Assembly (NCBI GenBank): GCA_963575745.1
Contig: CAUYUJ010001365.1
Location: 77,501 to 102,054, forward strand
DNA length: 24,554 nucleotides
Reading direction: 5' to 3'
Source: Prorocentrum cordatum
Lineage: Eukaryota > Sar > Dinophyceae > Prorocentrales > Prorocentraceae
Positions 18,468 to 24,438 of this stretch are shown here, one piece after another. Both the position numbers and the translations under genes were made by a program. Each line of letters starts with the position of its first letter. The stretch's first letter is position 1. The notes under the pieces were generated by a model. That model was given only the letters and a program-made list of their open reading frames with translations, had not been told where the DNA came from and did no database searches.

Positions 18468-18842
18468 CCGGCGGTGGACAAACCTCCCTTTAATAAAACA
18501 CCTGTGTCTGGCCTCACGCGGAATCTCACACAGGAGAGCGGGTCCTGGTGTATGCAGGATCCTGGTGTATACATTCTTCGTTGTTTCCCCCGGAAAGCGG
18601 GGAACAAGTATACACCACACCACCCCGACGTCGTCCCCGACCCTCAAAAAAATCCTGGGATTGAGAAACCGCCCTCCATTGGTAATGTATATGCTCCAAT
18701 TTCCGACTTTAGTGAAAACGGCCTCGGACCGAAACCGACGCAGCTGGACCCGCAAAAATGACGGCCGCGACGCCCTCTCGCGAACCGAAAACGGCGAACT
18801 CGCTAATCGGCGTGTCACGGTAGGAGGTCTATCAACCTCCGG
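18468..18842 (+). mobile_element. Introner-family element E4 with TSD ATGAA
   Basis: Left end CCGGCGGTGGACAAACCTCC; right end GGAGGTCTATCAACCTCCGG. ATGAA flanks both sides (18463-18467 and 18843-18847). The right two-thirds matches E5 closely, including GACCGAAACCGACG and GCGAACCGAAAACGG. At 375 bp it is about 200 bp longer than relatives because of an internal insertion, which itself contains an inverted GGTGTATAC / GTATACACC pair. Between the 73-bp array and E4 lies an H-type fragment. Confidence 0.75.
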
Positions 18843-19036
18843 ATGAAAAGCGACCCCCGCCCCCCACATGAGGAATCTTAGACCAAGTCGACGGCACTGG
18901 CCTCACTTACAGGGCGCCTACACTGACGCACATCTGCCAGAATTGCAGAACGTTGACACCTGAAATCAGTAGTCGTGAGGCTGGGGTCGGTTGCCCATTG
19001 TTCATTCGCTACTGTAGCAGAAGGAGAAACGCTATG

Positions 19037-19190
19037 AGCATAAACTGGTGGCGCTCCGCGCGGATTCTTGGATCTGCGCCAGACCCCCCTACCTGGAGCG
19101 CGGAGCGCGCCAGGGGCGGCGCCGGAGACGCCGCTGGGGGGGCCCAGCGCGGATCCAAGAAATCCGCGCGGAGAGCCAACAGTTTCTGCT
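19037..19190. mobile_element. TIR element I-2
   Basis: Left arm AGCATAAACTGGTGGCGCTC then CGCGCGGATTCTTGGATC. Right arm inverted AGCAGAAACTGTTGGCTCTC then CGCGCGGATTTCTTGGATC. The arms are over 40 bp, with a GC-rich palindromic core GGCGGCGCCGGAGACGCCGC. No coding frame and no obvious TSD. Related to 11246-11370 and 23909-24081. Confidence 0.7.
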
Positions 19191-19440
19191 TACGGCGTGT
19201 CTCCGTCTTCGACTCTTGAAGGGCCCGGAAGCTTCCACCGAGAAGGCGCCCTGAAAAAGCCGGGAGGGGCTCTCGCGACGCGAGCACTCCGTGCCTCCGT
19301 GGAGAAGCCCGCTGCCTTCGTACACGAGGCCCCCCCCCCCTTGCGCCGCCCTCCTCCCCGGGGGCGCGCAGGCCCGGATCTCAGCGATCCACGGGCTCGG
19401 CGCGCCGCCGCCAAATGCATGGACCGCGGGAGGTTGAAGG

Positions 19441-19650
19441 GGCTCTGGGACACACCAAGAAACACACATGAATAGCAGGACCCCCCATGGTTTCCCCTAT
19501 TTTCTGGATGTTTGCCTTCCCCCCATAGTTTCCCATATTTTCTCGGGAATCGTCGGGAGGAGGAGGAGGAGGAGGAGGAGGAGGAGGAGGAGGAGGAGGA
19601 GGAGGAGGAGGAGGAGGTTCATTGTGTCTGCGTGTTTCCTTCCCTCCTGA
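19441..19650. repeat. Dispersed repeat M, copy 1, carrying a (GGA)n tract
   Basis: Shares with 20538-20705 and 20820-20966 the ordered blocks GGGACACAC, CCCCATGGTTTCCC-like, TTTTCTGG, CTTCC, CCCATATTTTCT, then TTGTGTCTGCGTGTTTCCTT and CCCTCCTGAGA. Unlike the other copies, it contains about 20 GGA triplets at 19556-19617. No coding content. Confidence 0.65.
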
Positions 19651-19807
19651 GAGGTGCCCTCCCCCAAAAAAGGCGGCTCGTGCCGCCCCGCCCGGCGGCG
19701 GACCTGCGCGAGAGGCCCCACGGGAGCAGGGCCCCGACGCTGCTCCACGCCTCCATTGGACCCACGCCTCGCGATCGCCTGGATCCTCTGCGCGCCGCCA
19801 GCCCCCC

Positions 19808-20109
19808 CCGGGGATGGACAGACCCCCCTTTCGTAGAACGTCGGGGGCACGACGGGCATTTCCAGCACGTCTCTCAGACATTCGTGGTCGATCCCGCCGA
19901 GGACGAGAAGCGATGGATTTTCTTCCATACGAGGTCTTCGGGGATGGACAGACCCCCCTTTAGCAAAACGTGGTTTGGTGACAACGACCCGAGGCCCAAG
20001 CCTGGCGGGCGCAAGCCTGGAAAATAACGGCCGCGGCGCCCTCTCGAGAACCGAAAACGGACAATTCACGAATCGACGCGTCACTGTTGGGGGTTCAGTC
20101 CACCCCCGA
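19808..20109 (+). mobile_element. Composite introner carrying an exon copy
   Basis: From left to right: a short introner end CGGGGATGGACAGACCCCCC TTTCGTAGAACG at 19809, a near-exact copy (19842-19938) of the small propeller/BTB exon including the DEKRWIFFHTRS codons, then a full-length introner copy at 19939-20108 that aligns over 170 bp with E1 (about eight differences by eye). The segment ends exactly at the introner terminus, and the next exon of the source gene is absent. CCCCC flanks both ends (19803-19807 and 20110-20114), which would fit a 5-bp TSD but is low complexity. Confidence 0.65.
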
Positions 20110-20117
20110 CCCCCTGG

Positions 20118-20398
20118 TCCTCCCCCCTCCTCGACGCCTCCGGCCCCTGGTCCTGGCCCCCTCCCTGTAGGATTAGATCTGGCACGTCCGCCCCACAGGA
20201 GGATCTTGGGCGAAGAATGAATTCCAGAAAGACCACAGAAATACTCAAACATGATCCACACAAATATTCGTGAAGTCGTCCCCATACTAATGTTTGACTA
20301 TTTCGGAACATTCCTCCTGTAGAGGGACAGGCCCGACTTAATCCTCCCCCCTCCTCGACGCCCCTGGCCCCTGGTCCTGGTCGTCCCCTCCCTGCAGG
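20118..20398. repeat. Direct repeats flanking element H2
   Basis: About 55 bp of TCCTCCCCCCTCCTCGACGC then CCCTGGTCCTGG and CCCTCCCTG occurs at 20118-20172 and again at 20342-20398, on either side of H2. This is either a tandem duplication into which H2 inserted or a duplication that included H2. Confidence 0.7.
20173..20341. mobile_element. MITE-like TIR element H2
   Basis: Left arm starts at or near GGATTAGATCTGGCACGTCC then GCCCCACAGGAGG. Right arm inverted is GGATTAAGTCGGGCCTGTCC then CTCTACAGGAGG. The outer bases overlap the flanking direct repeats. It shares TIR sequence and interior ACAGAAATACTC / TGTTTGACTATTT with H1. No clear TSD. Confidence 0.65.
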
Positions 20399-20537
20399 AG
20401 GGCGCTGCACGCCTGCACCGATCCTGGCCAGGTCTCTCCAGGGCTCTGGCGCGGCGAGGGAGGCGTCTACACCGAGGGGGAGCGACAGGGGGCACCCACC
20501 CCGTGGAGGAAACATCGACCTGGAATCGGCGATGCTG

Positions 20538-20705
20538 AGGGGGCCCAGGGACACACAAGCGAAGACGCTCGAATCCCAGGATTCCCCATCGCTCACGTAT
20601 TTTCTGGGCCTTCGTCTTCCCCACCACTTCCCGTACTTTCCCATCTCTTCGTGGGGATCGCCGATGCATCGTGCCTGTGTGTGCTTTTTCCCCTCCCGAG
20701 AGACA
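20538..20705. repeat. Dispersed repeat M, copy 2
   Basis: GGGGGCCCAGGGACACACAA, then GATTCCCCATCGCTCACGTA, TTTTCTGGGCCTTCGTCTTC, and TGTGTGTGCTTTTTCCCCTC. Ordered similarity to copies at 19441 and 20820. GC-rich, non-coding in appearance. Confidence 0.65.
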
Positions 20706-20819
20706 GCAACGGTAGATCGGCAACCCACCCCCGAGAGCGAAGCCCCACCGGCGGAGCGGGCTCTCGGGCCCCTGCCGGCGACGAGTGGGCACTTCGAAGG
20801 CCACTGCATCCCCATTGAT

Positions 20820-20966
20820 CAAGGGGCCCAAGGACACACAAGTAAAGACACACAAATAACATGATTCCCCATACTTTCTGGGCTTTTGTCTTCCCGCCCA
20901 ATTCCCGTATTTTTCTGGGGGATCGACGATTGATTGTGTCTGTGTTTTTGTTTGTCCCTCCTGACT
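20820..20966. repeat. Dispersed repeat M, copy 3
   Basis: AAGGGGCCCAAGGACACACA, GATTCCCCATACTTTCTGGG, CTTTTGTCTTCCCGCCCAAT, and TTGTGTCTGTGTTTTTGTTT before CCCTCCTGAC. Spaced 282 bp from copy 2, so copies 2 and 3 may be a tandem pair. It lies downstream of the cofG exons on their strand. Confidence 0.65.
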
Positions 20967-21223
20967 ATAACTCGGGTCGCCGGCGGCCATTCAAGACGAT
21001 CTAGGCATCCCCGGAACGCTCTTCGCGAGGCGCGGCTGCTGGAGAACATGCCGCGGCTGGAAGGAAGCCGAGAACTGACGACGAACGTCCGAAACTCTCG
21101 AACCTCGAACCTCGAACCTGTCGATGTCGTGAGCCCGTGATCGGCCTGGCCACAAGCGGTGCAGGCGTCTCGTCGACGCCATCCGACCCCTGGGCTTCCG
21201 GCCGGTGACGGCTCCTGCGCGAC

Positions 21224-21259
21224 CTCCGGCGACATCCAGCCCGCGCCCCGCCCGACGTC
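21224..21259 (-). CDS. cofG: cofG-like gene, exon 3 (tentative)
   Basis: After removal of the TIR intron at 21260-21466 the frame continues DVGRGAGWMSPE. This fits the residues that follow the radical-SAM cysteines in FO synthase subunit G, where a 'W(l/m)(s/t)xEEA' start of the next helix is typical. A donor GGAG|GTCGCG ends it at 21224. Without a splice the frame continues VAQEPSPAGSPG and no longer resembles the family. I find no later cofG exon at lower coordinates, so either introns are long or the gene is broken or truncated here. Confidence 0.5.
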
Positions 21260-21466
21260 CTCTCGGGTCGGGCGAAAGGGGGGGATAGCAAAGGGGGAGT
21301 TTGAGAATCAGCCCACGTAGCTGATTTTCCCGGCGCCTCCCGGCGCCGGAGGCGACCATGTATCGAGGCATGGGCCCCTCGGTGGGGCCGAAACCAGCTG
21401 CGTGCAGCAGATTTCGTACCCCCCCCCCTTTCCCAGTCCCCCCCCTCCATTTTCGTCCGGCCCGAC
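21260..21466 (-). mobile_element. TIR intron in the cofG-like gene with 13-bp direct repeats
   Basis: The coding-strand sequence GAGGACGTCGGGC occurs at 21472-21460 and again at 21262-21250, spaced 210 nt, divisible by three. Inside, the ends are imperfect inverted copies: CGGACGAAAATGGAGGGGGG near the 5' side and CGGGCGAAAGGGGGGGATAG read back from the 3' side. A GT-AG solution (GAGGAC|GTCGGG ... CGAGAG|GACGTC) removes 207 nt. A GA-AG solution (GAG|GAC ... GAGAG|GAC) removes exactly one repeat plus element. Both keep frame. Confidence 0.65.
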
Positions 21467-21776
21467 GTCCTCGCGGAAGTTGCAGTAGGCGCAGCGGTTG
21501 AAGCACTCGTAGGTGGGCACCAGCGTGAAGCTCGGCGAGAAGGTCACCGGCACGGGGGCCCGCGCGGCAGCCGCCAGAGCGCCGGGGGCGGGGCCCGCCG
21601 CCCGCGCGCCCGCGGGCGCCGCGGGCGCCGCGGCGGTCGCCGCCGCTCTGCCGCCCAGGGGCGCCAGGGGCCGCCGCAGGGCGCCTGGAGCCGTTCTCTG
21701 CCCCCGTGGCGCGGCCCCGGGCGACCGGGCGGGCCAGGGGTTGGCGGCGAGCCCCGGGGGGGCAGTGAGAGGGTGG
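21467..21776 (-). CDS. cofG: cofG-like FO synthase subunit, exon 2 with radical-SAM motif
   Basis: The frame ends VPVTFSPSFTLVPTYECFNR then CAYCNFRED. C-FNR-C-AY-C is the CxxxCxxC [4Fe-4S] motif of radical-SAM enzymes. The context 'TYECFNRCxYCNFR' is what I know from 7,8-didemethyl-8-hydroxy-5-deazariboflavin (FO) synthase subunit CofG, which with CofH makes the deazaflavin chromophore FO from a flavin precursor (5-amino-6-(D-ribitylamino)uracil) and tyrosine. FO is the coenzyme F420 precursor and serves as a photolyase antenna in some algae. The N-terminal side is Ala/Pro/Arg-rich with no domain, suggesting a targeting or linker region. Other radical-SAM families share the cysteines but not the flanking residues. 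Confidence 0.7.
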
Positions 21777-21950
21777 CTACCTCCCAGACCACCCCAACCC
21801 AGCCCGAAGACCCGAATTTTTGGCCCGACTTTCGGGGTGGGGGGGGGGAAACGGATCCCATGTGTTTTTCCAGCGTTCCCCGACCCCCCCCACACTGGAA
21901 ATGGAAGGCAAGTTGAGGGCTTCGGGTTGGGTTGGGGTGGTTTGGGGGGC
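21777..21950 (-). mobile_element. TIR intron (187-bp unit) in the cofG-like gene
   Basis: GGGGGGCAGTGAGAGGG is directly repeated at 21757-21773 and 21944-21960 (17 bp, period 187). Just inside are inverted ends: GACCACCCCAACCCAGCCCG AAG, and AACCACCCCAACCCAACCCG AAG read from the other side. On the coding strand a GC donor (CACT|GCCCCCC) with acceptor GGTAG|CCACCC removes 174 nt in frame for the upstream start at 22177. A GC donor at 21963 with the same acceptor removes 187 nt in frame for a second upstream frame. The ends and repeats are clear; the exact splice sites are not. Confidence 0.65.
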
Positions 21951-22177
21951 AGTGAGAGGGGGCGCCGTCGGAGCCACCCGCCGGGGTGCCCCACTCCGAC
22001 GCGGCCGTGCTGGGCCCGGGGCCGACGAGCGGCCGGGACAGCGGGGGCGGGAGCGGGAGCGGGAGCACGCATGCCTGCTCGGCTCGCGACCAACTGCTGA
22101 GTTCGACTTGCTCGTGCTCGTAGCGACCCCACACCAAGTGGGCACCGACGCAAACGCGCGAAAGCGGTTGCTGCCAC
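21951..22177 (-). CDS. cofG: cofG-like gene, exon 1 (targeting-peptide-like N-terminus)
   Basis: From the ATG at 22177 the protein begins MAATAFARLRRCPLGVGSLR then ARASRTQQLVASRAGMRA. It is Ala/Arg/Ser-rich and nearly free of acidic residues, like an organelle-targeting peptide, followed by an Ala-Pro run. The alternative frame open from 22262 (MGHGVPPPPSQPVAQ) can also be joined to exon 2 by a 187-nt excision. I prefer 22177 for its transit-peptide character, but this is a weak choice. Confidence 0.45.
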
Positions 22178-22333
22178 TCACAGTGGCGCCCTGGAGCTGG
22201 ACTGCGACAGCAGCGGGCTGAGCGACTGGCTGGGAGGGCGGGGGGGGCACTCCATGACCCATGACCTTCCTTGCTGCTTCCGCTCAACTCTGAAGGGGCA
22301 CAGTCCTCACGAGCCTCGGGGGAAGGATCATGA

Positions 22334-22456
22334 GGAGGAGAAGGAGGATCACGAGGAGGAGGAGGAGGAGGAGGAGGAGGAGGAGGAGGAGGAGGAGGAT
22401 CACGAGGAGGAGGAGGAGGAGGAGGAGGAGGAGGAGGATCAGGAGGAGAAGGAGGA
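22334..22456. repeat. (GGA)n triplet repeat
   Basis: GGA triplets broken by GGATCAC at three points, purine on the plus strand. It encodes poly-Glu/Arg or, on the other strand, poly-Leu/Pro/Ser. Upstream flank of the minus-strand cofG-like gene. Confidence 0.95.
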
Positions 22457-22512
22457 GGAAGGGAAGGCCAGAGCTCGAGACCGATGGCCGCGTCCGAGTG
22501 CAAAATCGGCTA

Positions 22513-22858
22513 CACGTAAGAGTGACCCTGGGTAAGAGTGACCTTGGGGACGCAGCTTCACGGGGGACGCGGGGTGGCCAAACCCAGGCGCGCAAGCCGC
22601 TACTGCCGCTTCGCGCCCAGCGATCAGGGGAGCCGTTTGGGCCCGCACCAAATGTCACTCCGGCGAAAGGTCACTCTTATCGGCGGTGGACAAACCTCCC
22701 TTTGGTAAACCTCCATGTAGTAAGACCGCCTAGGACCGAAACCGACGGACCTGGACCCGCAAAAATGACGGCCGCGACGCCCTCTCGCGAACCGAAAACG
22801 GCCGATTCGCTAATCGACGTGTCAGGGTAGGAGGTCTATCAACCTCCGATCTTACGTG
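22513..22858. mobile_element. TIR element J, interrupted by E5
   Basis: Left end CACGTAAGAGTGACC (22513-22527). The right end, once E5 and one TSD copy are removed, is GGTCACTCTTACGTG, its perfect reverse complement (15 bp). GTAAGAGTGACC is repeated 16 bp further in (22532). The core is GC-rich and non-coding. Each TIR tip carries GTAAGAG, a good 5' splice-site match. Confidence 0.65.
22680..22849 (+). mobile_element. Introner-family element E5 with TSD TCTTA, nested in element J
   Basis: TCGGCGGTGGACAAACCTCC at the left; GGAGGTCTATCAACCTCCGA at the right. TCTTA lies at 22675-22679 and 22850-22854. At 170 bp it matches the length of E1/E2 and shares the core CCCTCTCGCGAACCGAAAAC. Removing the element plus one TSD rejoins the right TIR of element J, direct evidence that E5 inserted later. 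Confidence 0.8.
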
Positions 22859-22881
22859 CAGTCGACAAATAGAAGAGCACG

Positions 22882-23009
22882 TCCCACTCCTCGCAAAGTG
22901 ACTGCTCGCAGATGGCCCGGATCCGCCTTGGGGGAGCTACGATACATTACACCGAGGCAGACATGTGTTTTTCGGACGTTTGCGAGTAGGCACTTTGCGC
23001 GTAGTGGAA
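22882..23009. mobile_element. TIR element F2
   Basis: Left arm TCCCACTCCTCGCAAAGTGA then CTGCTCGCAGATGG. Right arm inverted TTCCACTACGCGCAAAGTGC then CTACTCGCAAACGT. The core GGCCCGGATCCGCC and TTTTTCGGACGTTTGCGAG match F1. No coding frame and no TSD found. Confidence 0.65.
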
Positions 23010-23068
23010 CGCGCTCGGTGATGGGCCTGTTTTCCAGCACCACCACCATAGGTTGGAGGGGGGAAGGG

Positions 23069-23165
23069 GGTGGAGGAGGAGGAGGAGGAGGAGGAGGAGG
23101 AGGAGGAGGAGGAGGAGGTGGAGGAGGAGGAGGAGGAGGAGGAGGAGGACGAAGAGGATGAGGAG
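23069..23165. repeat. (GGA)n triplet repeat
   Basis: GGA triplets with one GGT interruption and GACGAAGAGGATGA at the end. All long Glu, Gly and Arg frames here are repeat-derived. Confidence 0.95.
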
Positions 23166-23440
23166 GAGGGGGACCCCCTCCCCCTCCTACTTCTGGCGGT
23201 GGCGGTGGTGGAAAACGAACCCATCGTTACGCGCAGCCGGCAAAAACCGGGCTCCTGACGCCGAGCCGGTCGACCGCGCCTGCGTCGCCCGCGCGCCCGT
23301 GGCCGCGGCCGGCGGCGTGCCCGCGGGCCCCCGCCGCTGGGCGCGGGCCGCGCGCGCCTGGCCGCTGAAGCGGAAGTCCGCAGAGCGGACCAGCTGGTGA
23401 TGCCGACGGGCAGAACTCCAGAGCGCCCCCTCGAGTGTAT
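23166..23440. other. GC-rich stretch, no gene recognised
   Basis: Short Ala/Arg-rich frames on both strands without motifs. Nothing supported. Confidence 0.4.
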
Positions 23441-23625
23441 ACTCCAGATTTCGTAGTAAAAGGGAGGGGGCCTGGATCCTCCAAGACAAGCCGTTTCAGA
23501 CCTCCCCCGTGGGAGAACCCTCCCAAACATCGTCCCCAGACACCCCCCCAGGCCCTCCAAGAGAGCCTGGAAGAGACCCCCTCCCCGAAATGAGACCCCC
23601 CTCCCTTTCTTACGAAATCTGGAGT
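23441..23625. mobile_element. TIR element N
   Basis: Left end ACTCCAGATTTCGTAGTAAA then AGGGAGGGGG. Right end inverted ACTCCAGATTTCGTAAGAAA then GGGAGGGGGG. Arms of about 30 bp with very few mismatches around a C-rich core. No TSD and no coding frame recognised. Confidence 0.7.
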
Positions 23626-23628
23626 GAT

Positions 23629-23797
23629 CGGGTGCTGCTAGAAGTGCCCCTGGCCCGAGATGCCCCCAGCCGTTCGCTCCATTTGGGAGCCCAGTGGGGC
23701 CCCCCGGGCATCGTGAGGGGTGCCCCGGAGGCCACCCGGGGCACCCCGAGAATCCTGGGAGGGTACCTTGGTCCAGGGGTACTTCTAGCAACACCCG
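23629..23797. mobile_element. TIR element O
   Basis: Left end CGGGTGCTGCTAGAAGTGCC then CCTGGCCC. Right end inverted CGGGTGTTGCTAGAAGTACC then CCTGGACC. Arms of about 28 bp. A strong inner hairpin pairs GGGGTGCCCCGG with CCCGGGGCACCCC (about 23717-23750). It starts only 3 bp after element N. Confidence 0.7.
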
Positions 23798-23825
23798 CTG
23801 TAAGGAGGAGGTCGAGGGACAGGAC

Positions 23826-23890
23826 GTTGAGGAGGAAGAGGAGGAGGAGGAGGAGGAGGAGGGAGGAGGAGGGAGGAGCAGGAGGAGGAT
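23826..23890. repeat. (GGA)n triplet repeat
   Basis: GGA/GGGA units with minor breaks between elements O and I-3. Confidence 0.9.
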
Positions 23891-23908
23891 GCTAATAGGG
23901 GGACGAAG

Positions 23909-24081
23909 AATGACGTAAACATGAAAAATCGGAGGTCCGCGCGGATGTCCCGGATCGGCGCTGGCCCCCCCTCCCTGGCGCGCGGAGCACGCCATGGGCG
24001 GCGCCGGAGGCGCCGCCAGGGTGCCCCATGGCCGATCTGGGAAATCCGCGCGGACCTTCGAGTTATGATGTTTATGTCATT
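23909..24081. mobile_element. TIR element I-3
   Basis: Left arm AATGACGTAAACATGAAAAA, TCGGAGGTCCGCGCGGATGT, CCCGGATCGG. Right arm inverted AATGACATAAACATCATAAC, TCGAAGGTCCGCGCGGATTT, CCCAGATCGG. The arms are close to 50 bp around the palindromic core GGCGGCGCCGGAGGCGCCGC. This is the most complete copy of the family. No clear TSD. GGA tracts lie on both sides. Confidence 0.75.
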
Positions 24082-24099
24082 GCTCGCTCCCCGAGCTGA

Positions 24100-24438
24100 G
24101 GAGGAGGAGGAGGAGGAGGAGGAAGAGGAGGAGGAGGAGGAGAAGGAGGAGGAGGCGAGGATGAGGATCGTGAAGGGGAGGGTGACGACAAGAAACATAA
24201 TGAAAATGAGGACGGTCAGGGGAGGCGAAGCAGCGGGAGGAGGGGACCGACTGAAGACCTCGGCTTCCAGCCCAGGTTCTGGGCCGATGAGGACCTGAGA
24301 GGCCAGCAGCATGCAGCCATCATGCTACAGTATAGAGAACGCTGGACAGGGATCGACGCGGCCCTGCTTGGGCTCGGGCACGGCGCCCGGGCCACTGTCG
24401 ACCCTGAATGTCCCATGCCCAAACCTGCGATGCCTTGA
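24100..24438 (+). CDS. Probable 3'-terminal exon of an unrecognised gene
   Basis: After a GGA-derived poly-Gly start the plus-strand frame becomes non-repetitive: DDKKHNENEDGQGRRSSGRR, GPTEDLGFQPRFWADEDLRG, QQHAAIMLQYRERWTGIDAA, LLGLGHGARATVDPECPMPK, PAMP, TGA (24436-24438). Amino-acid composition is normal and the stop is clean. There is no ATG far upstream in frame (a stop lies at 24097), so it would be a spliced 3' exon, with CTGAG|GAGG as a possible acceptor. The opposite-strand frame over 24542-24216 looks less protein-like. I do not recognise the product. Confidence 0.4.
   Translation, partial: GGGGGGGGRGGGGGEGGGGEDEDREGEGDDKKHNENEDGQGRRSSGRRGPTEDLGFQPRFWADEDLRGQQHAAIMLQYRERWTGIDAALLGLGHGARATVDPECPMPKPAMP

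Noticed and set aside
22254-23258. Poly-Glu/Arg proteins on the plus strand
   Set aside because: Generated by GGA tracts; no non-repetitive coding sequence attached.
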